A stretch of 64,000 nt of DNA from positions 6,733 to 70,732 of the forward strand of contig JBFXAN010000006.1 in the NCBI GenBank assembly GCA_050184225.1, given 5' to 3'. This DNA is from JBFXAN01 sp050184225 (GTDB taxonomy: Bacteria; Chloroflexota; Dehalococcoidia; CAUJGQ01). The notes below the pieces were generated by a model, which saw only the letters and a list, made by a program, of their open reading frames with translations, did not search any database and was not told the origin of the DNA. The position numbers and the translations under genes were made by a program. Of the stretch, positions 9,075-16,981 are shown in pieces; positions within the stretch are counted from its first letter, which is position 1, and every line of letters starts with the position of its first letter.

Positions 9075-9386
9075 ATGAGCAAGGTGCGAAAGCATCTCTA
9101 TCTCGATGCCAAGCAAGAGCAGAAACTGCGCGAGTATGCCGCGCGCTGGGGGTGCAGCGAAGCCGGCGTGATGCGCGTCGCGTTGGACCGCTTGACGGAC
9201 TTGGACCATTCTGTCGTGTCGGGCACATGGGACCGGACGAGTCAGTTGGACGATGAGGCCGGGGAAGAGCCGTTGAGCGATCAAGCGTTGGCAGCGCTCG
9301 AAGCTGAGAGCGAGGCGTGGTTCCGCGAGCACCCACAACCGCTGGGCCTGTCCGAGGCTGTCTTCCTGGACCGTGAAGGCCGGTGA
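9075..9386 (+). CDS. Antitoxin of a VapBC-like pair (ribbon-helix-helix type)
   Basis: A 103-residue protein whose N-terminal 40 residues (KHLYLDAKQEQKLREYAARW) look like a ribbon-helix-helix DNA-binding domain, followed by an acidic C-terminus suited to binding a toxin. The call depends mainly on the overlap with the PIN-domain gene (GTGA) and on the protein's size. GGAGAGACGTC precedes the ATG. Confidence 0.7.
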   Translation: MSKVRKHLYLDAKQEQKLREYAARWGCSEAGVMRVALDRLTDLDHSVVSGTWDRTSQLDDEAGEEPLSDQALAALEAESEAWFREHPQPLGLSEAVFLDREGR

Positions 9387-9832
9387 TTCTTTTCGTCGAT
9401 ACATCGGCATTGGTCCGCCGCTATGACCTCACCGAGCCGGGTTCGGATCAGGTACTTCGGCTCTGCCGTCCGGCGAACGGCCACGAAATTACGCTCCTGT
9501 CGATCACCTCAGTCGAGGTTGCATCTGCGCTCCATAGAAAGTTGCGCGACGGTGCGATCGACCCGGCACAGCGCACGCGCATGTGGCGGCTATTCGTCGA
9601 GCATTGCCGCCGCCAGTATCGGTTCCTCACGCTCGATCAACCGATGTACCGACGGGCACAACGGCTTGTGGGCCGCCACACCCTTCGTGCGTACGACGCC
9701 TTGCAGCTCGCGGCTGCCTTGGAGTTTGCCCGGTCGTTGCCTCGCGTAACCGAATTCCGCTTCTGCACCGCCGATCGGCCGCAGGCGCGCGCCGCCGAAG
9801 GGGAAGGGCTGCTCGTCGAGATCATCTCCTAG
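9383..9832 (+). CDS. PIN-domain ribonuclease toxin (VapC-like)
   Basis: A 149-residue PIN-domain protein. The acidic metal-binding residues expected of an active nuclease are present: Asp in FVDTSALV near the N-terminus, Glu in SVEVASAL, Asp in RAYDALQLA, and Asp in CTADRPQ. VapC toxins cleave tRNA or rRNA and are held inactive by the partner antitoxin. The GTG start overlaps the antitoxin stop. Of the four toxin genes in this window, this is the only one that looks intact. Confidence 0.88.
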   Translation: MILFVDTSALVRRYDLTEPGSDQVLRLCRPANGHEITLLSITSVEVASALHRKLRDGAIDPAQRTRMWRLFVEHCRRQYRFLTLDQPMYRRAQRLVGRHTLRAYDALQLAAALEFARSLPRVTEFRFCTADRPQARAAEGEGLLVEIIS

Positions 9833-9852
9833 ACCGGGAGTGCCCCGCTCTC

Positions 9853-12042
9853 CTACAGGCTCCGCTTGAAGAACTCGGCGATCCGTTCTTCCATGAAGAC
9901 GCGGTCCTCCTCACGTCGAGGTGAGTGGCGTTCTTCCGGGTAAAGCTGAATCTCATACGGCTTGCCCGCCTCGATCAACTTGGTGATGAGCCGGCCGGTG
10001 TGCCGGAAGTGGACGTTCTCGTCGATCATGCCGTGGACCAGCAGCAGGGCGCCCCGCATCTGCTCGACGTGCGTCATCACCGAGCCGGCGCGATAGCCCT
10101 CGGGGTTGTCCTGCGGCGTGCCCATATATCGCTCGGTATAGTGCGTGTCGTAGCCGTCCCACGCCGTCACCGGCGCGCCGGCGACCGCGACCTTGAACAC
10201 ATCCGGCGCGCGCAGCAGACACATCAGCGCCATGTAGCCGCCGTAGGACCACCCGTAGACGCCAATCCGGTCCGTATCCGCCTGTGGAATGTGCTCGCCC
10301 AACCAGCGCACGCCATCAACCTGGTCGCGGACCTCGATATCGCCCATCTTCTGATGCAACGCGCCCTCGAACGCCAACCCGCGTCGCGCGGAGCCGCGGT
10401 TGTCCAGCATCAACACGATGAACCCCTGCTGAGCGAGATACTGCGCGCGCATACTCACGGTCATCCGCCAGGCATCCTGCACCATCTGCGGTCCCGGTCC
10501 GCCATAGACGCTGACGATCACCGGCGCCTTTGCATCAGCCGCGAGGCCCGGCGGGAGATAGACGGCGCCGTGCAGACGCTCGCCATCCCGCGTCATCGCC
10601 TCGACCAGACGCGGCGGCGGCAGGCGGAGGGCGGCCAGACGTTCGTCCGGCTTGGCCCCGCCTTGAAGGCGGAAATGGATCTCGGAGTCGACCTCGCGGA
10701 CCGTCGCCGACGGCGGCGCCTCGATCGACGAATACAGATCGACGTAGCAGCAGGCACTCGAATCGAGCGTCACACCGTGCATGCCGTGTCCGGTGGTGAT
10801 CTGTTCGGCAGCGCCACCGGCCAGGGGAATGCGGAAGAGTTGCATCTCCAGCGGCGTCTCCCGCCACCCTTCCACATAAACCCAGCCGCCGGATGTGTCC
10901 ACACCGCGAACGCGGTCGATGAAGGTATCGTCCGTATTCAGCCGGTGCACCAACCGCCCATCACGGTCGTAGAGATAGAGATTGCGCGGCCCGTCTCGCT
11001 CAGAGGTCCAGAGGATGGAGTACGCATCGGCCGGCGCGTCCCGGTCGCGCACGAAGCGAAGATCGTCGGTCAGGTTGATCCAGGGCCGAACCTCGTCCAC
11101 CCAGAGCACCACCGTCGCATCGTGCTCCGGGTCGATGCGACGTACCTCCAGCCGCGTTTGGTCGCGCGACTGGACCTGCACGAGCAGCAAACCGTCCGGC
11201 GTCCAATTCACCCGCGCCAGGTAGATATCCGGTTCATCGCCGAGCGACAGCCAGCGCGCGTCACCGCCGCGTGCGGCGACCACCCCGAGCCGAACACGGG
11301 CGTTCGCCTTCCCGGCAAAGGGATAGCGATGCGCCTCCATGTCGACGGCATCGGTGCCGGGGTGCGGAATGATGAACAGCGGAACCTCAGATGTGTCCAC
11401 CTGCTCGAAGGCGATCCGCGTTCCATCGGGCGACCACCAGAACCCCGCCGAGCGCCCCATCTCCTCCTGCGCGACGAACTCCGCGAGGCCGTTGGTGATC
11501 GCCCGGTCGCCGAACCCGTCGGGGGCTGAGGCGTCGAACGTCAAGCGGATGGGCACAGCTCCCGGCTGCGTCAGATCAAGCGTGTAGAGGTCGCCCTCAC
11601 GGACAAACGCCACCATCGTGCCATCGGGGCTGAGCCGCGGGTCGATGCATCCGCCGCCCTCGGTCATCTGCCGCAGTTCCCCGTCGATCCCGTTCTTGAT
11701 GTACACATCGCCGCGCAGCGGAATCACCAGGGTGCCGCCCGTTTCACTCCAGGCATAACTGGTCACACCGGTAGCCAGCTGGCGCTGCCGCTCACGGCGC
11801 AACGCCTCCTCGCGGCTGACGGCCTCGTCGGTGTTGCCGCCGTGTGATCGCTCCAGCAACCGGAACTCCCTTCCGGACTCACGATCGTAGGCCCAGAGCT
11901 CGCGCGACAAGCTGTTGTCGGAGCTGTACAGGTACGTGACGTACCGGCTGTCGGCAGAAAAACGCGCGTCCACGGGCACGTTCATACCGGGAGCGGGATA
12001 GCGGGCAACGTCACGCGCGGTGAGAGGCTGGGTGGTGGTCAT
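9853..12042 (-). CDS. S9-family serine peptidase (dipeptidyl-peptidase IV / prolyl oligopeptidase type)
   Basis: A 729-residue peptidase with an N-terminal beta-propeller (about residues 1-460; many short WSPDG / LSPDG-like blades) and a C-terminal alpha/beta-hydrolase domain. The catalytic residues are visible: Ser in GVYGWSYGGYM, Asp in HGMIDENVHF, and His in EERHSPRR near the end. These enzymes remove dipeptides or cleave after proline in short peptides. No signal peptide is seen, so it is probably cytoplasmic. The start MTTTQPL at 12042 is taken because family similarity begins there. Confidence 0.92.
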   Translation of the reverse strand: MTTTQPLTARDVARYPAPGMNVPVDARFSADSRYVTYLYSSDNSLSRELWAYDRESGREFRLLERSHGGNTDEAVSREEALRRERQRQLATGVTSYAWSETGGTLVIPLRGDVYIKNGIDGELRQMTEGGGCIDPRLSPDGTMVAFVREGDLYTLDLTQPGAVPIRLTFDASAPDGFGDRAITNGLAEFVAQEEMGRSAGFWWSPDGTRIAFEQVDTSEVPLFIIPHPGTDAVDMEAHRYPFAGKANARVRLGVVAARGGDARWLSLGDEPDIYLARVNWTPDGLLLVQVQSRDQTRLEVRRIDPEHDATVVLWVDEVRPWINLTDDLRFVRDRDAPADAYSILWTSERDGPRNLYLYDRDGRLVHRLNTDDTFIDRVRGVDTSGGWVYVEGWRETPLEMQLFRIPLAGGAAEQITTGHGMHGVTLDSSACCYVDLYSSIEAPPSATVREVDSEIHFRLQGGAKPDERLAALRLPPPRLVEAMTRDGERLHGAVYLPPGLAADAKAPVIVSVYGGPGPQMVQDAWRMTVSMRAQYLAQQGFIVLMLDNRGSARRGLAFEGALHQKMGDIEVRDQVDGVRWLGEHIPQADTDRIGVYGWSYGGYMALMCLLRAPDVFKVAVAGAPVTAWDGYDTHYTERYMGTPQDNPEGYRAGSVMTHVEQMRGALLLVHGMIDENVHFRHTGRLITKLIEAGKPYEIQLYPEERHSPRREEDRVFMEERIAEFFKRSL

Positions 12043-12100
12043 ATGCGCTCCAACGAACGATGTGGTGAGCTTTCGACCAAGCGTACATCCTTCGCACACA

Positions 12101-12129
12101 TTGCCGGGACGCCCGTGCTGTGCTATGTT
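12101..12129 (+). promoter_or_regulatory. Sigma-70-type promoter for tRNA-Ala
   Basis: TTGCCG at 12101-12106 and TATGTT at 12124-12129 are separated by 17 bases, about 57 bases upstream of the tRNA. No gene lies between. Confidence 0.6.
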
Positions 12130-12185
12130 CCAGATACGGACCCATCGACGGGACCGTTATTGCCGTGTGCCGGCGCTCTTCACCT

Positions 12186-12260
12186 GGGGTCGTAGCTCAA
12201 TGGGAGAGCACCACAATGGCATTGTGGGGGTTAGGGGTTCGAGTCCCCTCGGCTCCACCA
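12186..12260 (+). tRNA. tRNA-Ala (GGC anticodon)
   Basis: A full cloverleaf of 75 bases with an encoded 3' CCA. The acceptor stem GGGGTCG pairs with CGGCTCC and contains the G3-U70 wobble pair that is the alanine identity element. The D arm is GCTC/GAGC. The anticodon stem CCACA/TGTGG encloses ATGGCAT, giving anticodon GGC for GCC codons. The T arm is AGGGG-TTCGAGT-CCCCT. Confidence 0.97.
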
Positions 12261-12291
12261 GCGCCGGCCGAGACATGAACAACGATCGCTG

Positions 12292-12312
12292 GGGCGGGTC
12301 ACAGACCCGCCC
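12292..12312 (+). terminator. Hairpin after tRNA-Ala
   Basis: A perfect 9-bp stem (GGGCGGGTC / GACCCGCCC) with a 3-base loop lies 31 bases after the tRNA. The following bases are not a clear T-run. It separates the tRNA from the T-box leader, but the leader has no obvious promoter of its own. Confidence 0.5.
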
Positions 12313-12332
12313 TCGTCCACAATGGAGCTGCA

Positions 12333-12597
12333 TCGAACAGGAGTAGTAGGCCGCATAACCAGAGAGCTGACGGTCGGTGCGAGTCAGCGATGCGCGGTCG
12401 AACTCGCCTGGGAGCAGCGGCGATGAACACTCCGATCGGGGTCTAGTCGCCGACGGTTCGCGCCCGTTATCGCGCCCCCAGAGCGCCTCGCGGCGAGACG
12501 CTCCCGGTAGCCACCCCGGGACGCCGCGCAGGAAGCAGGGTGGTACCGCGGAGTATGTGCCCTCCGTCCCTGTATGGACGTGAGGGCTTTTTCTTTT
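12333..12597 (+). promoter_or_regulatory. T-box leader (leucine) of leuS
   Basis: The sequence carries the canonical T-box core GGGTGGTACCGCG at about 12538-12550, which pairs with the 3' end of uncharged tRNA. The base after TGG is T, matching the A73 discriminator of tRNA-Leu. Stem I begins near GAACAGGAGTAGTAGG at 12334. The specifier loop reads GAACTCGCC, giving the leucine codon CTC at 12403-12405, consistent with the downstream gene. The AGAGAG...GAGTCAGC segment at 12361-12388 fits the stem I internal motifs. Uncharged tRNA-Leu(GAG) should favour the antiterminator over the terminator at 12559-12597. The 5' boundary is approximate. Confidence 0.93.
12559..12597 (+). terminator. T-box-controlled intrinsic terminator
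   Basis: Stem GCCCTCCGTCC pairs with GGACG-T-GAGGGC (one bulged T), followed by a T-rich run at 12588-12597. This is the regulated terminator of the leuS leader. Confidence 0.9.
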
Positions 12598-12598
12598 C

Positions 12599-12665
12599 AG
12601 TTCGGAGTTCAGGGTTCCAAGGTAGTCCCGACTGAACCCCGAATCCCGAACTCGAACCCCGAACT
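12599..12665. repeat. Inverted heptad-repeat element between T-box and leuS
   Basis: The left part reads as heptads agttcgg-agttcag-ggttcca. The right part carries the complement as cccgaat-cccgaac and further degenerate units, ending ccgaact. The element lies after the T-box terminator and ends 10 bases before the leuS start, so the leuS mRNA leader can fold into it when transcription reads through. Confidence 0.65.
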
Positions 12666-12675
12666 GGAGCAGGCG

Positions 12676-15261
12676 ATGGCAGAGAAGTTCAATCCTCAAG
12701 AAACCGACCGGAAATGGCAGCAGCGCTGGGAAGCGGACGGCCTCTACCGGACGCCGGACGACAGCGACAAGCCAAAGTACTACTTCCTGACGATGTACCC
12801 CTATCCGTCCGGCGACCTGCACACCGGCCACTGGTACGCGGAGGCGCCGGCCGACACCAAGGCGCGCTACCTGCGGATGCGCGGCTACAACGTCCTCTTC
12901 CCAATGGGCTTCGACGCCTTTGGCCTGCCCGCCGAGAATGCCGCCATCCGCAATAACATCCATCCGTTCCAGTGGACGATGGCCAACATCGACCGCATGC
13001 GCAACCAGTTCAAGAGCATGGGCGCGATGTTCGACTGGTCGCGCGAGGTGATCACCTGCCTGCCCGAATACTACACATGGAACCAGTGGTTCTTCCTCCA
13101 GTTCTACAAGAAGGGCCTGGCCTACCGCGCCCGCGCCGCCGTGGACTTCTGCCCCAACTGCAACACGACGCTCGCCCGCGAGCAGGTCTGGGGCGAAGAC
13201 CGCCGCTGCGAACGCTGCGGCACGCAGGTCGAAAAGCGCGACCTGGAGCAGTGGTTCTTCCGCATCACCGACTACGCGGACGAGTTGCTGCGCTTCGACG
13301 GCCTCGACTGGCCCGACCGCGTCAAGACGATGCAGACCAACTGGATCGGCCGGTCCGAGGGCGCGGAGATCGCGTTCGTGATTGAACCTAACCCCCCGAC
13401 CCCCTCCCCTCGCAGGGAAGGGGGAGTCCTGAGTGACGTTGGTGGGAATGATATCGCCATCCCACGAACAGACGAGCTACTGGCACCCTCGGTAGATGAG
13501 GACTCCCCTCCCCTGCGAGGGGAGGGGCCGGGGGAGAGGTCTGAAATCCGCGTCTTCACCACCAGACCGGACACGATCTACGGCGTCAGCTTCATGGTGC
13601 TGGCGCCCGAACATCCGCTGGTCGAACAACTGACAACGCCTGAGCAGGCCGAGGCCGTCCGAGAGTACATCGAGCAGGCACGGCGCGAGACGGAGATCGA
13701 GCGGACCGCCGCCGACAAGCCGAAGACCGGCGTCTTCACCGGCGCGTACTGCATCAATCCATACTCCGGCGAGCGGGTGCCGGTCTATGTCGGCGACTAC
13801 GTGCTCTACACCTACGGCACCGGCGCGGTGATGGGTGTGCCCGCGCACGACGAGCGGGACTTCGCCTTCGCCAAAACCTACAGCCTGCCGATCCCGGTGG
13901 TGATCGCGCCATCGGACTGGACCGGTGCGGAACTGGACTCGGCATATACCGAGCCAGGGACGATGGTCAACTCCGGTCCGTTCGACGGCACGCCAAGTGA
14001 GGAAGGCAAGAAACAGGTGATCGCCTACGGCGAGGAACGCGGCTTCGCCACGACGCGGGTGACCTATCGCATGCGCGACTGGCTGATCTCTCGTCAGCGC
14101 TATTGGGGCACGCCGATCCCGATCATCTACTGCCCCGTGGACGGCGTCGTGCCCGTGCCCGAGGAGGATCTGCCCGTCCTCTTGCCGGAGGACTCCGAGT
14201 TCCGTCCGACCGGCGAATCGCCGCTGAAGTATGACGAGCGATTCAAGAACGTGTCCTGCCCAACCTGTGGCGGTCCCGCCGAGCGCGAGACCGACACAAT
14301 GGACACCTTCATGGACTCCTCCTGGTACCAGTACCGCTACCTCAGCCCGCACTTCGCCGAGGGGCCGTTCAACCCATCAAAGGCGGATTGGCTGCCGGTC
14401 GACCAGTATACGGGCGGCATCGAGCACGCGACGATGCACCTGCTCTACTTCCGCTTTTTCACCAAGGCGATGCGCGATCTCGGACTGGTGACGATCGACG
14501 AGCCGGTGACGCGGCTGATCAATCAGGGCATCATCCTCGGTCCCGACAGCCAGAAGATGTCAAAGAGCCGGGGCAACGTCGTCAACCCTGATGATTATGT
14601 CGACAGTCTCGGTGCCGATGTCTTCCGCTGCTATCTGATGTTCATCGGCCCCTGGGAGGACGGCGGCCCCTACCGGCCTGAAGGGATCGAAGGCGTCACC
14701 CGCTGGCTGCATCGTGTCTGGAACCTGACGCTCGACGAGCCACGCTTCGCCGGCACGATCGACGCCGACGCCACCCGCGACCTCCAACGCCGACGGCACA
14801 AGACCGTGCGCGTCGTCTCCGAGGATCTGGAGAACTTCCGGTTCAACACGAAGCTCGCCCGGCTGATGGAGTACACGAACGAGCTCTCCCGCGTCAAAGA
14901 CAGCGGCCGGATCGACCCCGCCGTCTGGAACGACGCCGTCGAGACGCTGCTGTTGATGACCGCGCCCGCCGCCCCCCACATCACCGAGGAGTTGTGGGAA
15001 CGCACCGGCCGCCCCTACTCGGTCCACACCCAGGCATGGCCGTCCTTCGACCCGGCTCTGGCCGAAGACGAGCAACGAACCATCGTCGTGCAGATCAACG
15101 GCAAGGTCCGCGACCGCCTCTCCGTACCGGTCGACGCCACCCGCGAACAGGTCGAGGCAATGGCGATGGCGAGCGAAAAAGTCGCCGGCCAGATTGACGG
15201 CGCCACCGTGCGAAACGTGGTCTATGTGCCGGGACGGCTGGTCAATATCGTCGTTACCTAA
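12676..15261 (+). CDS. leuS: Leucyl-tRNA synthetase with an in-frame repeat insertion
   Basis: An 861-residue class I aminoacyl-tRNA synthetase that charges tRNA-Leu. The HIGH-type motif is HTGH at 49-52 and the KMSKS motif is at 627-631 (SQKMSKSRGN). A cysteine-rich zinc-ribbon-like segment (CPNC ... CERCG) and the CP1 editing domain (RVFTTRPDTIYGV, later GTGAVMGVPAHDERD) are intact. About 52 residues at 237-288, rich in Pro/Ser/Glu, are encoded by a palindromic repeat at 13386-13541; they fall between AEIAFVIE and EIRVFTTRPDT, next to the editing site. The ATG at 12676 has GGAGCAGG upstream and MAEKFNPQ fits the family start. The stop TAA lies inside another copy of the same repeat. Expression is controlled by the T-box. 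Confidence 0.97.
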   Translation: MAEKFNPQETDRKWQQRWEADGLYRTPDDSDKPKYYFLTMYPYPSGDLHTGHWYAEAPADTKARYLRMRGYNVLFPMGFDAFGLPAENAAIRNNIHPFQWTMANIDRMRNQFKSMGAMFDWSREVITCLPEYYTWNQWFFLQFYKKGLAYRARAAVDFCPNCNTTLAREQVWGEDRRCERCGTQVEKRDLEQWFFRITDYADELLRFDGLDWPDRVKTMQTNWIGRSEGAEIAFVIEPNPPTPSPRREGGVLSDVGGNDIAIPRTDELLAPSVDEDSPPLRGEGPGERSEIRVFTTRPDTIYGVSFMVLAPEHPLVEQLTTPEQAEAVREYIEQARRETEIERTAADKPKTGVFTGAYCINPYSGERVPVYVGDYVLYTYGTGAVMGVPAHDERDFAFAKTYSLPIPVVIAPSDWTGAELDSAYTEPGTMVNSGPFDGTPSEEGKKQVIAYGEERGFATTRVTYRMRDWLISRQRYWGTPIPIIYCPVDGVVPVPEEDLPVLLPEDSEFRPTGESPLKYDERFKNVSCPTCGGPAERETDTMDTFMDSSWYQYRYLSPHFAEGPFNPSKADWLPVDQYTGGIEHATMHLLYFRFFTKAMRDLGLVTIDEPVTRLINQGIILGPDSQKMSKSRGNVVNPDDYVDSLGADVFRCYLMFIGPWEDGGPYRPEGIEGVTRWLHRVWNLTLDEPRFAGTIDADATRDLQRRRHKTVRVVSEDLENFRFNTKLARLMEYTNELSRVKDSGRIDPAVWNDAVETLLLMTAPAAPHITEELWERTGRPYSVHTQAWPSFDPALAEDEQRTIVVQINGKVRDRLSVPVDATREQVEAMAMASEKVAGQIDGATVRNVVYVPGRLVNIVVT
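13386..13541. repeat. Family A palindromic element inside leuS
   Basis: About 155 bp with the family A left end (acctaacccccc), a G/C-rich inverted arm on each side, and the core fragment gagctactggcaccctcggt also found at 15256-15410 (inverted) and 38794-38949. The right end is diverged (gggggagaggt instead of ggggggttaggt). It is open in the leuS frame across its whole length. Confidence 0.9.
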
Positions 15262-15410
15262 CCCCCCGGCCCCCTTCCCTGCGAGGGAAGGGGGTGCCTC
15301 ATTCTACCGAGGTGCCAGTAGCTCGTCGGGCGACACCGACGATCCTCGTTCCACCACGGTAAACCAGAACTCCCCCTTCCCTGCGAGGGAAGGGGGCCGG
15401 GGGGTTAGGT
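15256..15410. repeat. Family A palindromic element after leuS
   Basis: Ends acctaacc and ggttaggt are perfect inverted complements, extended by cccccggcccccttccct arms. The interior is the family core in inverted orientation. It lies between leuS and the convergent coiled-coil gene and supplies the leuS stop codon (the TAA of acctaa). Confidence 0.92.
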
Positions 15411-15415
15411 ATCCC

Positions 15416-15877
15416 TCACCCTTCGCCGTGCTCCGGAAAGGCCCGGAGCGACTCACGCACGTTCCCGAGAAACGCCCCCAGCGTGCGCTGAAGTTGCGTC
15501 AGCAGGGCGATCGCGTAGGCGTCGGCGTCATCCTTCTGTTGTTGAGCGAGGCGTTCCGCCTCCGCGATCGTCTGCTGCGCATGTTCCTCCGCGCCCCGGA
15601 TTGTCCGGTCGGCAAGGTTCTGGGCGGCAAGCTCGACCTTGTGCGCCTCCTCTTGGGAACGGCGGAGGACCTCGGAGTTGGCGACCCGATCCGCCGCTTC
15701 ACGCTCGGCGTTCGCGATGATCCGTGCGGCTTCAGACTGCGATTCGGCGATCGCCTGCTCACCCCGTTCGAGGATGCCGCGTGCCTGGCGGACATTGGCA
15801 GGAATCGCGAGCCGAAGCTCATTGATCAGGTCACTAAAGCGCTTTCGGTCAACGGTGACACCGCCGCCAAACGGCAT
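15416..15877 (-). CDS. Coiled-coil protein, ATP-synthase-b/DivIVA-like, unknown role
   Basis: A 153-residue, almost wholly helical, Ala/Glu/Gln-rich protein (AARIIANAEREAADRV ... AEEHAQQTIAEAERLAQQQ), likely a long coiled coil. Such proteins are often annotated as ATP synthase subunit b-like or cell-division initiation proteins; neither role is shown here. The ATG at 15877 gives MPFGGGVTVDR, but the frame is open further up to the coaD stop and encodes DILELLDQLDEELAAGRK, which looks like the true N-terminus. No ATG, GTG or TTG occurs in that extension, so the start is uncertain (a rare ATT at 15938-15940 or CTG is possible). It lies directly behind coaD. Confidence 0.75.
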   Translation of the reverse strand: MPFGGGVTVDRKRFSDLINELRLAIPANVRQARGILERGEQAIAESQSEAARIIANAEREAADRVANSEVLRRSQEEAHKVELAAQNLADRTIRGAEEHAQQTIAEAERLAQQQKDDADAYAIALLTQLQRTLGAFLGNVRESLRAFPEHGEG

Positions 15878-15946
15878 CTTCCGGCCGGCTGCGAGTTCTT
15901 CATCCAGTTGATCGAGTAATTCGAGGATATCGACGGCAATACCCCC

Positions 15947-16426
15947 TTACGCCCGCGCAAATTTCCGATTGAGGCCCTCCAGCACGGGCGCCGGCACCAT
16001 ATCTCGCACATCATAGCCCAATGAGTACACTTCGCGGATACGGGTAGCGCTGATGAAAAGGTGTTCGAGGCTCGTCATCAAGAAAACCTGTTCGATCTCC
16101 GGCGCCATCGTCTTGTACATCAACGCCTGATCGAACTCCGCATAGAAGTCAGTGACCGCGCGGATGCCCCGGACCAGAACCTTCCCACCTTGCTGGCGGG
16201 CGAAATCGGTGAGCAGGCCGGAGAATGGCATAACGCTGATGTTGCCGTCGCCGGCAACGCTCTCGCGCATCATCGTCACCCGCTCGTCGGTCGAAAACAT
16301 CGACCGCTCAGGCGGCAACTCGTACACCGCCACAATCAATTCATCGAAGAGTCGGGCGGCACGAAAGATGATATCGAGGTGGCCGTTGGTCGCCGGATCG
16401 AATCGCCCGGCGTAGATTGCGAGCAC
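15947..16426 (-). CDS. coaD: Phosphopantetheine adenylyltransferase
   Basis: A 159-residue enzyme of coenzyme A synthesis that joins 4'-phosphopantetheine to AMP, giving dephospho-CoA. The nucleotide-binding (T/S)xGH motif is ATNGH at about 12-16. RGIRAVTDFYAEF and the C-terminal ISATRIREV (equivalent to the ISSTxxRE motif) are present. It starts with GTG at 16426, with TAGGAGC upstream that includes the rsmD stop; the gap to rsmD is 9 bases. rsmD-coaD is a common bacterial gene pair. Confidence 0.96.
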   Translation of the reverse strand: MLAIYAGRFDPATNGHLDIIFRAARLFDELIVAVYELPPERSMFSTDERVTMMRESVAGDGNISVMPFSGLLTDFARQQGGKVLVRGIRAVTDFYAEFDQALMYKTMAPEIEQVFLMTSLEHLFISATRIREVYSLGYDVRDMVPAPVLEGLNRKFARA

Positions 16427-16435
16427 GGAGCGCTC

Positions 16436-16975
16436 CTAACAATAAAATGCGACGCCAGTGTCACCATAGCGACGGTCGGAGTGGAGCGCCAATCCACCGA
16501 TCGATGTCGGGGGAGTGCGCCCTTGCGCATGCTCGAGCACAATCGTGCCGCCCTCCGCGACGATCGCGGAAGCCGCCAGCGTCTCCAGCATGCGTCCAAT
16601 CGTCGCGTCGGCATACGGCGGGTCGAGGAAGACCAGCGTGAACGGACCGGCCAGTCGCGCGATCGCCCGCTGCGCGTCAAGGCAGTGAACCCGCGCCCGG
16701 TCGGACATCCGTGCCCGCACCAGGTTCTTGCGGATCGCCGCACAGGCTGCCGGTGCCCGATCGACGAGATCGGCATGTTCCGCGCCACGGCTGAGCGCCT
16801 CGATCGCCAGCGCCCCGGTCCCGGCATACAGGTCAAGCACGCGCGAGCTATCCGCTCCCATCGAATACAGAATCGAGAAGATTGCCTCTCGCACACGATC
16901 AGCCGTCGGCCGCGTCTCGACGCCCTTGGGCGCGATCAGCGGCGTGCCGCGCGATGTGCCGCCGATGACTCGCAA
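16436..16975 (-). CDS. rsmD: 16S rRNA (guanine966-N2)-methyltransferase
   Basis: A 179-residue SAM-dependent methyltransferase that methylates G966 of 16S rRNA. RVIGGTSRGTPL at the start, ETRPTADRVREAIFSIL, the SAM loop VLDLYAGTGALAIEALSRGA and the catalytic FLDPPYA motif are all present. The natural N-terminus (MRVIGG in homologues) corresponds to a TTG at 16973-16975. Codons further up read into a palindromic element (16982-17152), so an upstream ATG at 17080 would add 35 repeat-encoded residues. Any Shine-Dalgarno for the TTG start (TTAGG) lies in the element end. Confidence 0.92.
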   Translation of the reverse strand: MRVIGGTSRGTPLIAPKGVETRPTADRVREAIFSILYSMGADSSRVLDLYAGTGALAIEALSRGAEHADLVDRAPAACAAIRKNLVRARMSDRARVHCLDAQRAIARLAGPFTLVFLDPPYADATIGRMLETLAASAIVAEGGTIVLEHAQGRTPPTSIGGLALHSDRRYGDTGVAFYC

Positions 16976-16981
16976 TTTTCT

